Source: Clostridium sp.
Lineage (GTDB): Bacteria > Bacillota > Clostridia > Lachnospirales > Lachnospiraceae
NCBI GenBank assembly: GCA_018377235.1
Contig: JAGZZT010000014.1
Span: 1 to 64,000, forward strand
Length of the DNA: 64,000 bases
Direction: 5' to 3'
Translations under genes and position numbers: made by a program
Part shown: positions 8,929 to 18,077 of the stretch, one piece after another
Position numbering within the stretch: the first letter of the stretch is position 1
Layout of the letters: each line of letters begins with the position of its first letter
The notes under the pieces: generated by a model
What the model was told of the DNA's origin: nothing
Seen by the model: only the letters and a program-made list of their open reading frames with translations
Databases searched by the model: none

Positions 8929-10687
8929 AATAAAATCCTCCCTTCTCCAGCAGTTCCTCATGATTTCCCTGCTCGATGATTTTTCCTTCCTTCATCACCA
9001 AAATCTGGTCTGCCCTGTGGATTGTGGAAAGCCTGTGAGCCACGATAAAGCTGGTACGCCCATCCATCATTCTGTCAAAAGCTTCCTGAATCATCAGCTC
9101 GGTTCTTGTGTCTATAGACGAGGTAGCCTCGTCTAAAATCAGCATTGGAGGCTGACACAGCATCACTCTGGCAATGCACAGAAGCTGCTTCTGCCCCTGA
9201 GAAAGACTGCCTCCATCCTCAGAAATAACTGTGTCGTAGCCCTCCGGCATTCTGGTGATAAAGCTGTGGGCATGGGCCTTTTTCGCCGCCTCCACAATTT
9301 CCTCCATGGAGGCATCCGGCCTTCCGTAGGCAATATTGTCCCGAATAGACGCTGTTTTCAGCCACGTCTCCTGAAGAACCATGCCGTAGGATGCCCGCAG
9401 ACTCTTTCTGGTCATCTGCCTGATATCACAGCCGCTGACACAGATCGTTCCGCTGTCCGTATCGTAAAACCGCATCAAAAGGTTAATCACTGTGCTTTTT
9501 CCGCACCCGGTCGGACCCACAATGGCAATTTTCTTTCCTGGTTCAACTGTGAGATTCAGATCTTCTATCAGAGATGTATCCGGCTGGTAGGAGAATGCTA
9601 CATGAGACAGCTCCACTCTTCCATCTGCCTTTTTAAGCTCCAAAGCCTTCTCTGCTTCCGGCGGCTGAGGCTCCTCGTCAATGAGGGCAAATACTCTGGC
9701 AGCTGAAGCAACAGCGTTTTGAAGTTCTGTAAGCACCCCTGAAATCTCATTAAATGGTTTTGTATACTGGTTTGCATAATTTAAAAAAGAGGTCAGCTGT
9801 CCCACGGTTAAAAGGCCGTGAATCGCTGCTGCCGCCCCTGCGATTCCCACACTTGCGTACACCAGACCATTTACAAACCGGGTAGCCGGATTAGTAATAG
9901 AAGAGAAGAAAGTCGCCCGGAGGCTGCAGCTTTCCAGGCGGCTGTTGATTTTATCAAACCGTTCCTCCGCCTTTCTCTCATAAGAAAAAGCCTGAACAAC
10001 CTTCTCGTTTTCCACAATCTCATTAATTAAAGACGTTATCTCCCCTCTGGCTTCTGACTGCTCCTGAAACATGGTGAAAGTCTTTTTGGCAATGTATCCC
10101 GCCACAAGAAGAGAAAGGGGCGTTGCCAGAACCACTGCCAGGGCGATAAAGGAATTTACAGAAAACATAAATACCAGCGTTCCAAGAATCGTCAGTACAC
10201 CAGAAAACAGCTGAGTAAAGCCCATTAAAAGTCCATCAGAAAACTGATCCACATCTGTGATAATCCGACTTAAAACATCGCCGTAGGGATGACCATCTAT
10301 ATATTTAAGCGGCAGAATCTCCAGGCGGCGGAAGGCCTTCTCCCTTACATCCATAGCAACCCGGCAGGTAATGTGGTTATTAATCGCGTTCATCACCCAC
10401 TGAGCTGCTGCTGTAACTGCAATAACCAGTGTCATTTTTCCGAAAATACGAGCCAGGCCTTCAAAATCCACCTGACCTGCCCCTGCAATTAAGTCCACTG
10501 CCTCTCCAATCAAAATCGGAATATAGAGAGTCAGAGCCACAGTCACTGCTGACAGCACCAGAGAAAGCAGAACCATCCATCTGTAAGCGCCGATATGATC
10601 CAGCACTCTTTTTATCGTATCTGCCTTCGCTGCATCCTTTAAATTTTTTCTATTTTCTCTGTCTTTTTTCATTCTCGCCGTTTCCAT
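8894..10687 (-). CDS. ABC exporter half-transporter with fused ATPase (second subunit)
   Basis: A 597-residue membrane protein with an N-terminal six-helix exporter domain (about residues 35-315) and a C-terminal ATPase. Walker A is GPTGCGKST, the signature is LSQGQKQLL, and Walker B is LILDEATSSID with the catalytic glutamate present. The ATG at 10687 overlaps the TGA of the upstream subunit by one base, a strong sign of coupled synthesis. Together they form a heterodimeric multidrug- or lipid-type exporter such as YheI/YheH or BmrC/BmrD; the substrate is unknown. The complete Walker B here complements the altered one in its partner. Confidence 0.93.
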   Translation of the reverse strand: METARMKKDRENRKNLKDAAKADTIKRVLDHIGAYRWMVLLSLVLSAVTVALTLYIPILIGEAVDLIAGAGQVDFEGLARIFGKMTLVIAVTAAAQWVMNAINNHITCRVAMDVREKAFRRLEILPLKYIDGHPYGDVLSRIITDVDQFSDGLLMGFTQLFSGVLTILGTLVFMFSVNSFIALAVVLATPLSLLVAGYIAKKTFTMFQEQSEARGEITSLINEIVENEKVVQAFSYERKAEERFDKINSRLESCSLRATFFSSITNPATRFVNGLVYASVGIAGAAAAIHGLLTVGQLTSFLNYANQYTKPFNEISGVLTELQNAVASAARVFALIDEEPQPPEAEKALELKKADGRVELSHVAFSYQPDTSLIEDLNLTVEPGKKIAIVGPTGCGKSTVINLLMRFYDTDSGTICVSGCDIRQMTRKSLRASYGMVLQETWLKTASIRDNIAYGRPDASMEEIVEAAKKAHAHSFITRMPEGYDTVISEDGGSLSQGQKQLLCIARVMLCQPPMLILDEATSSIDTRTELMIQEAFDRMMDGRTSFIVAHRLSTIHRADQILVMKEGKIIEQGNHEELLEKGGFYYELYNSQFAAS

Positions 10688-12447
10688 CACTGCTCTGCCC
10701 CCTCTCCTGAAAGCTGAGACAGGCAGATTTCCCTGTACACAGAGCAATTTTCAAATAATTCCTCATGGCTTCCCTTCCCTGCCAGCTTTCCGTCATCCAG
10801 CACCAGAATCTGATCTGCATGGCGCAGGACGGAGGCTCTCTGGGATACAAGAAAAACTGTGGCTCCCCAGGTTCGCTCCCTGAGAGCTTTCCTCAATCTG
10901 GCATCTGTGGCAAAATCAAGAGCAGAGGAGCTGTCATCCAGAATTGAAATCTGCGGTTTTCTCACCAGTGCCCTGGCGATGGTAAGCCTCTGACGCTGTC
11001 CTCCGGACAGATTTTTTCCTTCCTGGAGAATCTGGGTATCCAGACCATTTTCCCTGGCCTTCACAATCTCCAAAGCCTGAGCAGTCTCCAGAGCCTCCTC
11101 TATCTCCTCATCGGAGGCATCTTCCTTTCCCCAGCGCATATTGTCTCGAATTGTCCCCTTAAACAGGACAGCCTTCTGAGGCACTACTCCTATTTGTCCC
11201 CTCAGTTTAGAGAGAGGCTGAGTTCTCACATCCGCTCCATTGACCAGAATCTCTCCCTCAGTTACATCGTAAAACCGTGGGATCAGATTCACCAGAGTGG
11301 ATTTTCCAGCTCCTGTTCCTCCGATCACACCGATCGTCTCCCCTGGTCCAGCATTAAAGCTGATATTGGAAAGAGCAGCTTCTTTAGATCCCTGGTAAGT
11401 AAAACTTACATTCTGGAAAGAGACTCTGGGGACTCCAGGTGAAGAGACAGCTTTTTTTTCTGCTTTCCCCTGTTCTTTCTTCTGTTCTCCTGGGTCCGTA
11501 ATGCTGCTTTCCATCTCAAGCACACCGTTGATGCGTCCCGCGCAGGCCAGCGCCTTTGTAATGGAAATAATCAAATTGGCCAGCTTGATCAGCTCCACCA
11601 GGATCTGGGACATATAGTTGACAAGAGCCACCACCTCTCCCTGAGAAATCCGTCCGCTGTCTACCTGTCTGGCTCCTGTATAAATCAGAACCACAACTGC
11701 CAGATTGACAATCACATAGGTCACAGGGTTTAAAAGAGCAGAAATCCGGCCTACAAAAATCTGGAACCGGATTAAAAGCCCTCCCTCCTTTTCAAAAGAG
11801 GCAGTCTCGTCCTGTTCTCTGTTAAAAGCCCGGATCACCCTGGCTCCTGTCAGATTCTCTCTGGTAATCTGCATCACCCGATCCAGCTGTCTCTGCACTT
11901 TTTTATAGAGAGGCATACTGATAAGCATAATGCCGAATACTACAATGGAAAGGAGGGGAATCGCCGCCGCAAAAATCAGCGCCGATTTCACATCAATGGT
12001 AAAAGCCATGAACATGGCTCCAAATACGATAAACGGAGAACGGAGAAACAGGCGGAGGGTCAGATTCACACCTGACTGCACCTGATTTACATCGCTTGTC
12101 ATCCTGGTAATCAGCGTGGCCGTTCCCTGAGAGTCAATTTCCGAATAGGACAGGCTGTTAATGTGGTAAAACAGAGCTCTTCTGACTCCGGTTCCAAATC
12201 CTGCCGCTGCCTTTGCCGCAAAATACTGGGCTGTCAGAGAGCAGACAAGTCCTACCACTCCCAGAAGTACTAAAACAGCGCCCATCTTTAAAATGTAGGT
12301 CATATCCTGGTTTTTGATTCCCGTATCAATGATTTTAGCCATTACAATGGGAACCAAAAGCTCAAAGCTGGCCTCCAGCATCTTGAAAAGAGGCGCTGAC
12401 ACTGCCTCTTTTTTATAAGTGCTTAGATATCTCAGTAGCTTTTTCAT
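10687..12447 (-). CDS. ABC exporter half-transporter with fused ATPase (first subunit)
   Basis: The first subunit of the heterodimeric exporter, 586 residues, with a six-helix transmembrane domain and a C-terminal ATPase: Walker A GGTGAGKST, signature LSGGQRQR and Walker B SILDDSSSALD. The residue after the Walker B aspartate is Asp instead of the catalytic Glu, so one of the two ATP sites is expected to be slow, as known for BmrC-type subunits. A Lys/Glu-rich stretch (EQKKEQGKAEKKA) links the two domains. The start at 12447 has an AAGAGGATTACA site; the in-frame ATG at 12468 is less well placed. The gene is divergent from the YihY/BrkB gene. Confidence 0.93.
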   Translation of the reverse strand: MKKLLRYLSTYKKEAVSAPLFKMLEASFELLVPIVMAKIIDTGIKNQDMTYILKMGAVLVLLGVVGLVCSLTAQYFAAKAAAGFGTGVRRALFYHINSLSYSEIDSQGTATLITRMTSDVNQVQSGVNLTLRLFLRSPFIVFGAMFMAFTIDVKSALIFAAAIPLLSIVVFGIMLISMPLYKKVQRQLDRVMQITRENLTGARVIRAFNREQDETASFEKEGGLLIRFQIFVGRISALLNPVTYVIVNLAVVVLIYTGARQVDSGRISQGEVVALVNYMSQILVELIKLANLIISITKALACAGRINGVLEMESSITDPGEQKKEQGKAEKKAVSSPGVPRVSFQNVSFTYQGSKEAALSNISFNAGPGETIGVIGGTGAGKSTLVNLIPRFYDVTEGEILVNGADVRTQPLSKLRGQIGVVPQKAVLFKGTIRDNMRWGKEDASDEEIEEALETAQALEIVKARENGLDTQILQEGKNLSGGQRQRLTIARALVRKPQISILDDSSSALDFATDARLRKALRERTWGATVFLVSQRASVLRHADQILVLDDGKLAGKGSHEELFENCSVYREICLSQLSGEGAEQ

Positions 12448-12534
12448 TGTAATCCTCTTAATTTTCAAGAAAAGTTGTTATTTTTCCTCCCCCGTGATAA
12501 TATGTTAGTAGAATCGAAACAAATGGAGAAATTT

Positions 12535-13374
12535 ATGATCTATTTTCTGGTACACTGCAAACAGATATATGATAAATTCGTAAGGGATGAGATCACGGTG
12601 TATGCCGCTCAGGCATCCTTTTTTATTGTACTCTCCTCTGTTCCGTTTATCATTCTTCTTCTCACAGTGCTGCAGTTTGTTCCCGCCATACAGCAGTCCG
12701 ATCTGCTCTACCTGCTGTCCCGTCTGCTTCCCATAGAGGTGCAGCCTCTGGTGTACACCATTATCGGTGAAATCTACTCCCATTCCTCTGCTGCTCTCCT
12801 CTCTGTATCCTCCATCGTTACTCTGTGGTCAGCCGCCAGAGGGATGCAGGGCATTGAGCGGGGACTGAACCGAATCACCGGCTGTCCGAAGCGGAGAGGC
12901 TATGTAGTCAGCCGCCTGATCAATTCCGGCTATACAATTGTGTTCATGGCTGTCTGCGTCATGTCTCTGGCGCTTCTGGTCTTTGGAACAGTTCTCCAGA
13001 ATCTGGTGCTTCGGCTTCTGCCCTTTCTTCGCTTTCTGTCACCCTACCTGATCAGTCTGCGGTCCATTCTGTCTCTGATTATTCTGGCTGTGTTCTTCAC
13101 AGGCCTCTATACCTTTCTCCCCTACGAGAAGATGAGGCTGAAAAACCAGCTTCCGGGAGCAGTATTCTCCACTGTGTGCTGGATTCTGTTTTCCTTCGCC
13201 TTCTCTCTCTATTTTAAATATTTTTCAAGATTCTCCACCATGTACGGAAGTCTTGCCAGCGTAGCTGTGCTGATGCTGTGGCTCTACTTCTGTATCTGCA
13301 TTCTCTTTATGGGAGCGGAAATTAATTTCCACCTGTCGAGAATGGAGCATTTCCGCAGAAACCGGCATTCCTGA
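12535..13374 (+). CDS. YihY/BrkB family membrane protein
   Basis: An integral membrane protein with about six transmembrane helices and 279 residues, of the family once called ribonuclease BN; its true function is unknown, with envelope or transport roles proposed. Family features are TVYAAQASFFIVLSSVPF near the N-terminus, the mid segment LWSAARGMQGIERGLNR, and the end YGSLASVAVLMLWLYF followed by GAEIN. The start at 12535 follows GGAG by six bases. ATG codons at 12502 and 12523 are in frame but have poorer sites, and a GATAAT promoter-like box covers 12496-12501. It is convergent with the M32 peptidase gene. Confidence 0.88.
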   Translation: MIYFLVHCKQIYDKFVRDEITVYAAQASFFIVLSSVPFIILLLTVLQFVPAIQQSDLLYLLSRLLPIEVQPLVYTIIGEIYSHSSAALLSVSSIVTLWSAARGMQGIERGLNRITGCPKRRGYVVSRLINSGYTIVFMAVCVMSLALLVFGTVLQNLVLRLLPFLRFLSPYLISLRSILSLIILAVFFTGLYTFLPYEKMRLKNQLPGAVFSTVCWILFSFAFSLYFKYFSRFSTMYGSLASVAVLMLWLYFCICILFMGAEINFHLSRMEHFRRNRHS

Positions 13375-13392
13375 CATAGAAATGCCGGTTTC
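13358..13392. terminator. Bidirectional terminator between BrkB and M32 genes
   Basis: GAAACCGGCATT pairs perfectly with AATGCCGGTTTC around an 11-base loop; the BrkB stop codon lies in the loop. T-rich tracts follow on both strands, though neither is long. Confidence 0.75.
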
Positions 13393-13413
13393 TTCAAAAT
13401 TTTCGCAGCTCTT

Positions 13414-14898
13414 CTATTTTCCGTACCGTTCTGTTAAATATTCTACATAGTAGTCTGGATTAAAATCCTCTCCTGTCGCGTCCTTTAAAAGCTGGCGGCT
13501 GGTTTTAAGCTTTCCATACTGATGGATATGTTCCCGAAGATACTCTCTGATTACATCCGCCTTTCCCTCTCTCAGAAGACCGTCAAAGTCCATCTCCTGC
13601 TTCATCCTATGATAAAGCTGGGCGCCGAAGGCATTGCCCAGAGCGTAGGATGGGAAATAACCGAAAGAGCCCTGAGACCAGTGGATATCCTGTAAAATAC
13701 CCTCTCCATCATGTTTCGGACGAATTCCAAGATACTCCTCATATTTGTCATTCCACAGCTCTGGGAGACTGTCAATATCAGCGTTCTCCTCAATCATCAG
13801 CTTCTCTATCTCATATCTCACCAGAACGTGAAGGCAGTAAGAAAGTTCATCCGCTTCCGTCCGGATCAGACCTGGGATCGTCTTATTTACTGCTGCCAGA
13901 AAATCATCCAGACTCACATCCTTTAAAGGACTGCCGAATATCTCCTGAATCTTTCCATAAATAGGAACCCAGAAATTCCTGTTGCGCCCCATAATGTTCT
14001 CGAAAAATCTGGACTGAGATTCATGCATGCCCATGGATGCGCCCTGTCCAGCCGGCGTCTGGGTCAAATCATCTCTGATTCCCAGCTCATAGACAGCATG
14101 GCCTGACTCGTGGATCACAGAATAGATGGAGGAATCAATGCGATCCAGATAGTGGGTGGTAATTCTCACATCCTTATTGTGAAGGTTCGTGGTAAAGGGA
14201 TGAGCGCTGACAGCCAGAATTCCTCTGTCAAAATCAAAGCCCACATACTCCGCCAGAAAACGCGCCGCCTTTTCCTGCTGCTCCTCTGTATATCCTGCAC
14301 TTAAAAAGCTGCCGTCAACTGCTTCCGATCGCTTCGCAGAATCCTTTAAAAGAGGCACAATTCTTTCTTTTACAGTGCGGAAGAACTCGTCCAGCTCCTT
14401 CATGCCAAAATCCTTCTCATAATTGTTCAGCATAACGTCATAAAGCTTCTGTCCCTCTTTTGCCTGGTAAGAAGCAAAACGCTTCTGATATTCCACAATC
14501 TCTTTTAAAACAGGCGCAAACAGAGAGAAATCCTTCTTTGCTCTGGCGTCCGCCCAGATGCCAGTCGCTTTTGCCGTCAGCTCGGCAAAACTGCGGTACT
14601 CGTCAGCCGGAATTCTCTCCAGCTTTTCCACCTCTTCCTGAGTCTCCCTGACTATAGCCTGCTCTACCTCTGTTAGCTCAGCGATCTGTCCGCAGCAGTC
14701 CTTCAGAGCCTGTTTCAGCTCTTCTCCTGTCATAATATCAAGATACTGGCTAGAAAGAGAACCGATGACTGCGGCAGTTCTCTCAGCCGCCTCTTTCGGC
14801 GCAGCCGTTTCATTATCCCACTCAAACAGCACCATAGCAGTCTGAAGAGCCATGGCCTTTTCCATCTGTTTCTGTAATTTCTCAAATGACTGGTTCAT
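13414..14898 (-). CDS. M32 family metallocarboxypeptidase (carboxypeptidase Taq type)
   Basis: A cytoplasmic zinc carboxypeptidase that removes C-terminal amino acids from peptides. The 494 residues match the family length. The zinc motif HESGH is at residues 263-267, in SSIYSVIHESGHAVYELG, followed by GASMGMHESQSRFFEN, which provides the third ligand. Other family segments are RITTHY and LPELWNDKYEEYLGIRP. The start follows an AAAGGAGAGTAAAGGA site. It stands alone with a convergent neighbour on one side and the NUDIX terminator on the other, so it is probably a single-gene unit for peptide turnover. Confidence 0.95.
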   Translation of the reverse strand: MNQSFEKLQKQMEKAMALQTAMVLFEWDNETAAPKEAAERTAAVIGSLSSQYLDIMTGEELKQALKDCCGQIAELTEVEQAIVRETQEEVEKLERIPADEYRSFAELTAKATGIWADARAKKDFSLFAPVLKEIVEYQKRFASYQAKEGQKLYDVMLNNYEKDFGMKELDEFFRTVKERIVPLLKDSAKRSEAVDGSFLSAGYTEEQQEKAARFLAEYVGFDFDRGILAVSAHPFTTNLHNKDVRITTHYLDRIDSSIYSVIHESGHAVYELGIRDDLTQTPAGQGASMGMHESQSRFFENIMGRNRNFWVPIYGKIQEIFGSPLKDVSLDDFLAAVNKTIPGLIRTEADELSYCLHVLVRYEIEKLMIEENADIDSLPELWNDKYEEYLGIRPKHDGEGILQDIHWSQGSFGYFPSYALGNAFGAQLYHRMKQEMDFDGLLREGKADVIREYLREHIHQYGKLKTSRQLLKDATGEDFNPDYYVEYLTERYGK

Positions 14899-15024
14899 TC
14901 CTTTACTCTCCTTTTCTTCCTTCCTGCCCCTTCGCGTGTCTCGCCGGGGCCTAAGTGGTATTATATGCCATTTTAATATAATTACCCGAATTTTTCAATC
15001 AAAACGAATTTCTATACTGAAGCA

Positions 15025-15064
15025 GAAAAGGCTGAAGCACACGTCTGTTCCATGTGCTTCAGCC
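15025..15064 (-). terminator. Intrinsic terminator of the NUDIX gene
   Basis: GGCTGAAGCACA pairs with TGTGCTTCAGCC, followed on the minus strand by a short TTTTC run, 16 bases after the stop codon. Confidence 0.85.
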
Positions 15065-15079
15065 CTCTGTCCATTGCTT

Positions 15080-15532
15080 TTAAAAGTACTTTTTTGACCC
15101 CCAAAGATTACTCTTCTTTAAATCCAGGTATTCATTATAGGCTTTTTCCAGAATCTGCTTTTCATTGGAAAACTTCAGCAGGTGGTAAGCCTCATAAAAC
15201 TTATAGTAACCTGAATCCACAAAATACTCTTCCCGCTGTGGTTTACTGTAATAGCTGTCCGCCATCATCAGATACCAGTGAACATCCTTCTCCACCATAT
15301 CCTGCGGAGTATTAAACGTGTACTGGCTCTTGCCGATATACTTGATAATCGACGCAGTGACGCCTGTCTCTTCCTTGACTTCTCTGAGGGCAGTTTCCTT
15401 AAACTCCTCCCCAGGCTCTACAGTTCCCTTCGGCAAAACCCATCCTTCATACTTGTTCTTATAATTCTTATACAAAACAAGAATTTTACCTCGAAAAATA
15501 ACCACACCGCCGCAGCTCGTTGCCTCAATCAT
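15080..15532 (-). CDS. NUDIX hydrolase
   Basis: A 150-residue pyrophosphohydrolase. The complete NUDIX box runs from G36 to V58 (GTVEPGEEFKETALREVKEE, then TGV), with the REVKEE metal-binding glutamates intact. The N-terminal strand SCGGVVIFRGKILVLYKN and the GWVLPKG lead-in are typical of small stand-alone NUDIX enzymes of the MutT/Ap4A-hydrolase type. The substrate cannot be told from the sequence. The start has a CCAGGAGGGATTGCG site. It is monocistronic with a clear terminator. Confidence 0.93.
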   Translation of the reverse strand: MIEATSCGGVVIFRGKILVLYKNYKNKYEGWVLPKGTVEPGEEFKETALREVKEETGVTASIIKYIGKSQYTFNTPQDMVEKDVHWYLMMADSYYSKPQREEYFVDSGYYKFYEAYHLLKFSNEKQILEKAYNEYLDLKKSNLWGSKKYF

Positions 15533-15610
15533 CGCAATCCCTCCTGGCGTTGTTATTACTGTTTAGTATACTGCTTTTTGGGACAATGTGCAAGACGGAG
15601 AGGAAAATCC

Positions 15611-16384
15611 CTACTGTTCTCCCACAGCCAGATCCACCGCCATTTTGATCACCAGAAGGGCCGCGATGCCAAGCATCATGGGGCGGATGAATTTTGTGCC
15701 TTTTTTAATGGCCATTCCGGCGCCCACATATCCGCCCAGCATTCCGAAGACAGACACGGGAATCGCCACGGTCCAGATCACTTTTCCCGCCAGGATATAG
15801 GACACCGAGGCGGCCAGAGTAGATGCCAGCAGAATGACCTTCGTATTTCCCGATGCGGTAATTAAATCGTATTTTAACAACTTGGTAAAGAGAATCATCA
15901 CAACGGTTCCGGAGCCAGGCCCTAAAATCCCGTCATAAAGCCCCATCATAATCCCTGACAGCAGGCAGAGCCCTGTCCTCTTCCAGCCTGTGATCTCCGA
16001 AGTTCTGTTTATCTCAGGATAGTTTTTCTGGAAGAAAATCAAAGCCGCTACGGCCGGCATGGATGCTAAAATCATAATCTTAAGCGGCCGTTCCGGCAGG
16101 TGAAGCACAATCTGCGCTCCGCAGGTGGAGCAGGCAAAAGTTACTGCTCCCACAAAAAGAGCCGTTTTCATGTCAATCAGCCCGTTTTTTAAAAAGCGGA
16201 TAGAGGAAGTAAAACTTCCCACCACACAGCCCACCTTGTTGCAGGCATAGGCGCTGTGTACCGGCATCCCTGTAAACAGATAAGCCGGCAGAGCTACCAG
16301 ACCGCCGCCTCCTGAAACTGCGTCTACAAAGCTGGTGAAAAAGAATATAGGGCATAAAAACAGTATCATCTGAAGCTGTGTCAT
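15611..16384 (-). CDS. TauE/SafE family sulfite/anion exporter
   Basis: A 257-residue membrane protein with about seven to eight helices. The N-terminal signature FFTSFVDAVSGGGGLVALPAYLFTGM and the internally repeated GIMMGLYDGILGPGSGTVVM are typical of the TSUP/TauE family, which exports sulfite or related organosulfur anions. The substrate is unassigned. The start follows GGATAGGAGAAACTG. It lies 161 bases behind the PBP gene, separated by a nested inverted repeat (16402-16529), so it may be a separate unit. Confidence 0.9.
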   Translation of the reverse strand: MTQLQMILFLCPIFFFTSFVDAVSGGGGLVALPAYLFTGMPVHSAYACNKVGCVVGSFTSSIRFLKNGLIDMKTALFVGAVTFACSTCGAQIVLHLPERPLKIMILASMPAVAALIFFQKNYPEINRTSEITGWKRTGLCLLSGIMMGLYDGILGPGSGTVVMILFTKLLKYDLITASGNTKVILLASTLAASVSYILAGKVIWTVAIPVSVFGMLGGYVGAGMAIKKGTKFIRPMMLGIAALLVIKMAVDLAVGEQ

Positions 16385-16401
16385 CAGTTTCTCCTATCCG
16401 G

Positions 16402-16529
16402 CACGGCAAATGTATGCACAAAAAACATTTTCGTAAGTCATTGTAAAGCAGACAAAACTGCAGGCTTTGCGACTGGCTGCGTTTTGTCTGAAAAATATCA
16501 TATTACTGTTAATATTTGCATTTGCCGTG
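16402..16529. repeat. Nested inverted-repeat element between PBP and TauE genes
   Basis: An outer perfect 11-base inverted repeat, CACGGCAAATG (16402-16412) and CATTTGCCGTG (16519-16529), encloses an inner hairpin, CAGACAAAACTGCAG (16449-16463) against CTGCGTTTTGTCTG (16477-16490), with a single-base bulge. There is no long T-run, so a simple terminator is not the best explanation. The 128-base size and terminal inverted repeats resemble a small non-autonomous mobile element. Confidence 0.6.
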
Positions 16530-16544
16530 TCTATACTTTCTCCG

Positions 16545-18077
16545 CTACTGCAGAGGATTTTTCTCAAAATATTTATCCATGACCGCTCTGGCCACAGGTC
16601 CCGCCTGTTTTCCGCCGGATCCGCTCTCTTCTAAAAGCACGCAGACTGCGATCTTCGGATCCTCCACAGGCGCGTAGCCCACAAACCAGGCGTGAGTCTC
16701 TTTTCCTGTCTCAAATTCAGCGGATCCCGTCTTTCCCGCCGCTGTGTAGGGAGCGCCCCGAAGGGCGGATCCCGTCCCCTCTGTGACAACCGCAGTCATA
16801 AGATCGCCCAGGACAGAAGCGTCCTCGGAGCTCATAAGATTCCCATATGATTCTGGAAGAAATTTTTTTACTGTCTGTCCCCCGGCGTTTTCCACATGGT
16901 CAATCAGGTACGGCTTCATCAAAGTGCCCCCATTGGCAATCGCCGCTGTGATCATCAGGTTGTGCATAGGAGTAATCTGCGTCTTTCCCTGACCAATGGA
17001 GGTCTGAAGCCGTTCCCACTCGTCAGCTCCCTCTCCCATGACGAAAGAGCTTTCCTTGTAGGGAAGAGAAAGAGGCAGACTGCTGTTAAACAAAAGCTGG
17101 CTGGCAAGAGTGTTGAACTGCGTCAAATTCAGCCCCAGACCCATGGTGGAAAAGGCCCCATTGCAGGAATTGGCAAAAGCCAGCCTCAGATCCTGGCTGC
17201 CATGGGATTCTCCGTGATAGCAGCGGATCTGACACTCCCCCTGCTCCATCAGACCGTCACAGTCAAAATGGAACTGGCTCATTCCATCCGGATTTTCATG
17301 AAGATACTCCAGGGCCGTCACAATCTTAAAGGTAGAACCTGGGGAATAAAGGCCCTGAGTCGCGCGGTTTACCAGCTGTGCCTTGGTATTCTCCGGGGAG
17401 GTAAGCTCCGCCCACTGCTCGTCCACCGTATTGGCATTAAAGTTCGGCTGGGATACCATAGTCAGAATCTTTCCTGTATCAGGTTCCATGGCAATCACAG
17501 CCCCTCTCCTATTTCCCATGGCGTCGGAAGCCGTCTGCTGCAGATCGGAATCCAGAGTCGTAACCACGTTGTCTCCTATGTTTTTCTTTCCCTGCAGCTC
17601 ATTGACCGTCTTTTCCACCAGATTGACATGTGAGGACAGCAGATAGAAATTGGCCAGAGCTTCGATTCCTGTTTTCCCATTTTTTCCAGAATAGCCCACA
17701 GAATGGACATAGAGATAATTGTAGGGATAGTACCGCTTCTCTGTGCCGTCCTCAGCCACCTGGGTCTCCGCCAGTACCTTTCCATCGCTGCTCAAAATCT
17801 TTCCTCTTACAATCCGGTCAGAAAAGCGATCCAGCCTGGCATTGTAGGAGCTGTTGATGACAGTTTCACTGTCCACCTGAAGAAACCAGCCCAGATAAAG
17901 GCACATGCCGATGAACAAAGCCGCAAAGGCATAGGTAATCCGCAGGATATTTTTATCTGCCTTCTCTCTGGCAGCCTCCCTAAGCTCCTGCTCCTTTGCG
18001 GCTTCAGAGCGTTTTCTGGAACGGGAAGCAGAAGCTTTCCCGTGTTTTTCAGGACTCGGATCATTCTTCTTCATCAT
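16545..18077 (-). CDS. Class B penicillin-binding protein (PBP2/FtsI-like transpeptidase)
   Basis: A membrane-anchored peptidoglycan transpeptidase partnered with the adjacent SEDS glycosyltransferase. The 510 residues have a charged cytoplasmic N-terminus, one transmembrane helix at about 45-65 (ITYAFAALFIGMCLYLGWFL), a dimerisation-like region with RGKILSSDGKVLAET, and the penicillin-binding domain with S-T-F-K (GSTFKIVTALEYL), S-C-N (FANSCNGAF) and KTGSAEF. The start at 18077 has GAGGAGG six bases upstream and lies inside the end of the FtsW-like gene (17-base overlap). Such SEDS/PBP pairs drive elongation, division or spore cortex/septum synthesis; which one applies here is not determined. 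Confidence 0.94.
   Translation of the reverse strand: MMKKNDPSPEKHGKASASRSRKRSEAAKEQELREAAREKADKNILRITYAFAALFIGMCLYLGWFLQVDSETVINSSYNARLDRFSDRIVRGKILSSDGKVLAETQVAEDGTEKRYYPYNYLYVHSVGYSGKNGKTGIEALANFYLLSSHVNLVEKTVNELQGKKNIGDNVVTTLDSDLQQTASDAMGNRRGAVIAMEPDTGKILTMVSQPNFNANTVDEQWAELTSPENTKAQLVNRATQGLYSPGSTFKIVTALEYLHENPDGMSQFHFDCDGLMEQGECQIRCYHGESHGSQDLRLAFANSCNGAFSTMGLGLNLTQFNTLASQLLFNSSLPLSLPYKESSFVMGEGADEWERLQTSIGQGKTQITPMHNLMITAAIANGGTLMKPYLIDHVENAGGQTVKKFLPESYGNLMSSEDASVLGDLMTAVVTEGTGSALRGAPYTAAGKTGSAEFETGKETHAWFVGYAPVEDPKIAVCVLLEESGSGGKQAGPVARAVMDKYFEKNPLQ

Noticed and set aside
16896..17633. A 245-codon plus-strand frame opposite the PBP gene
   Set aside because: Shadow of the transpeptidase domain coding sequence.
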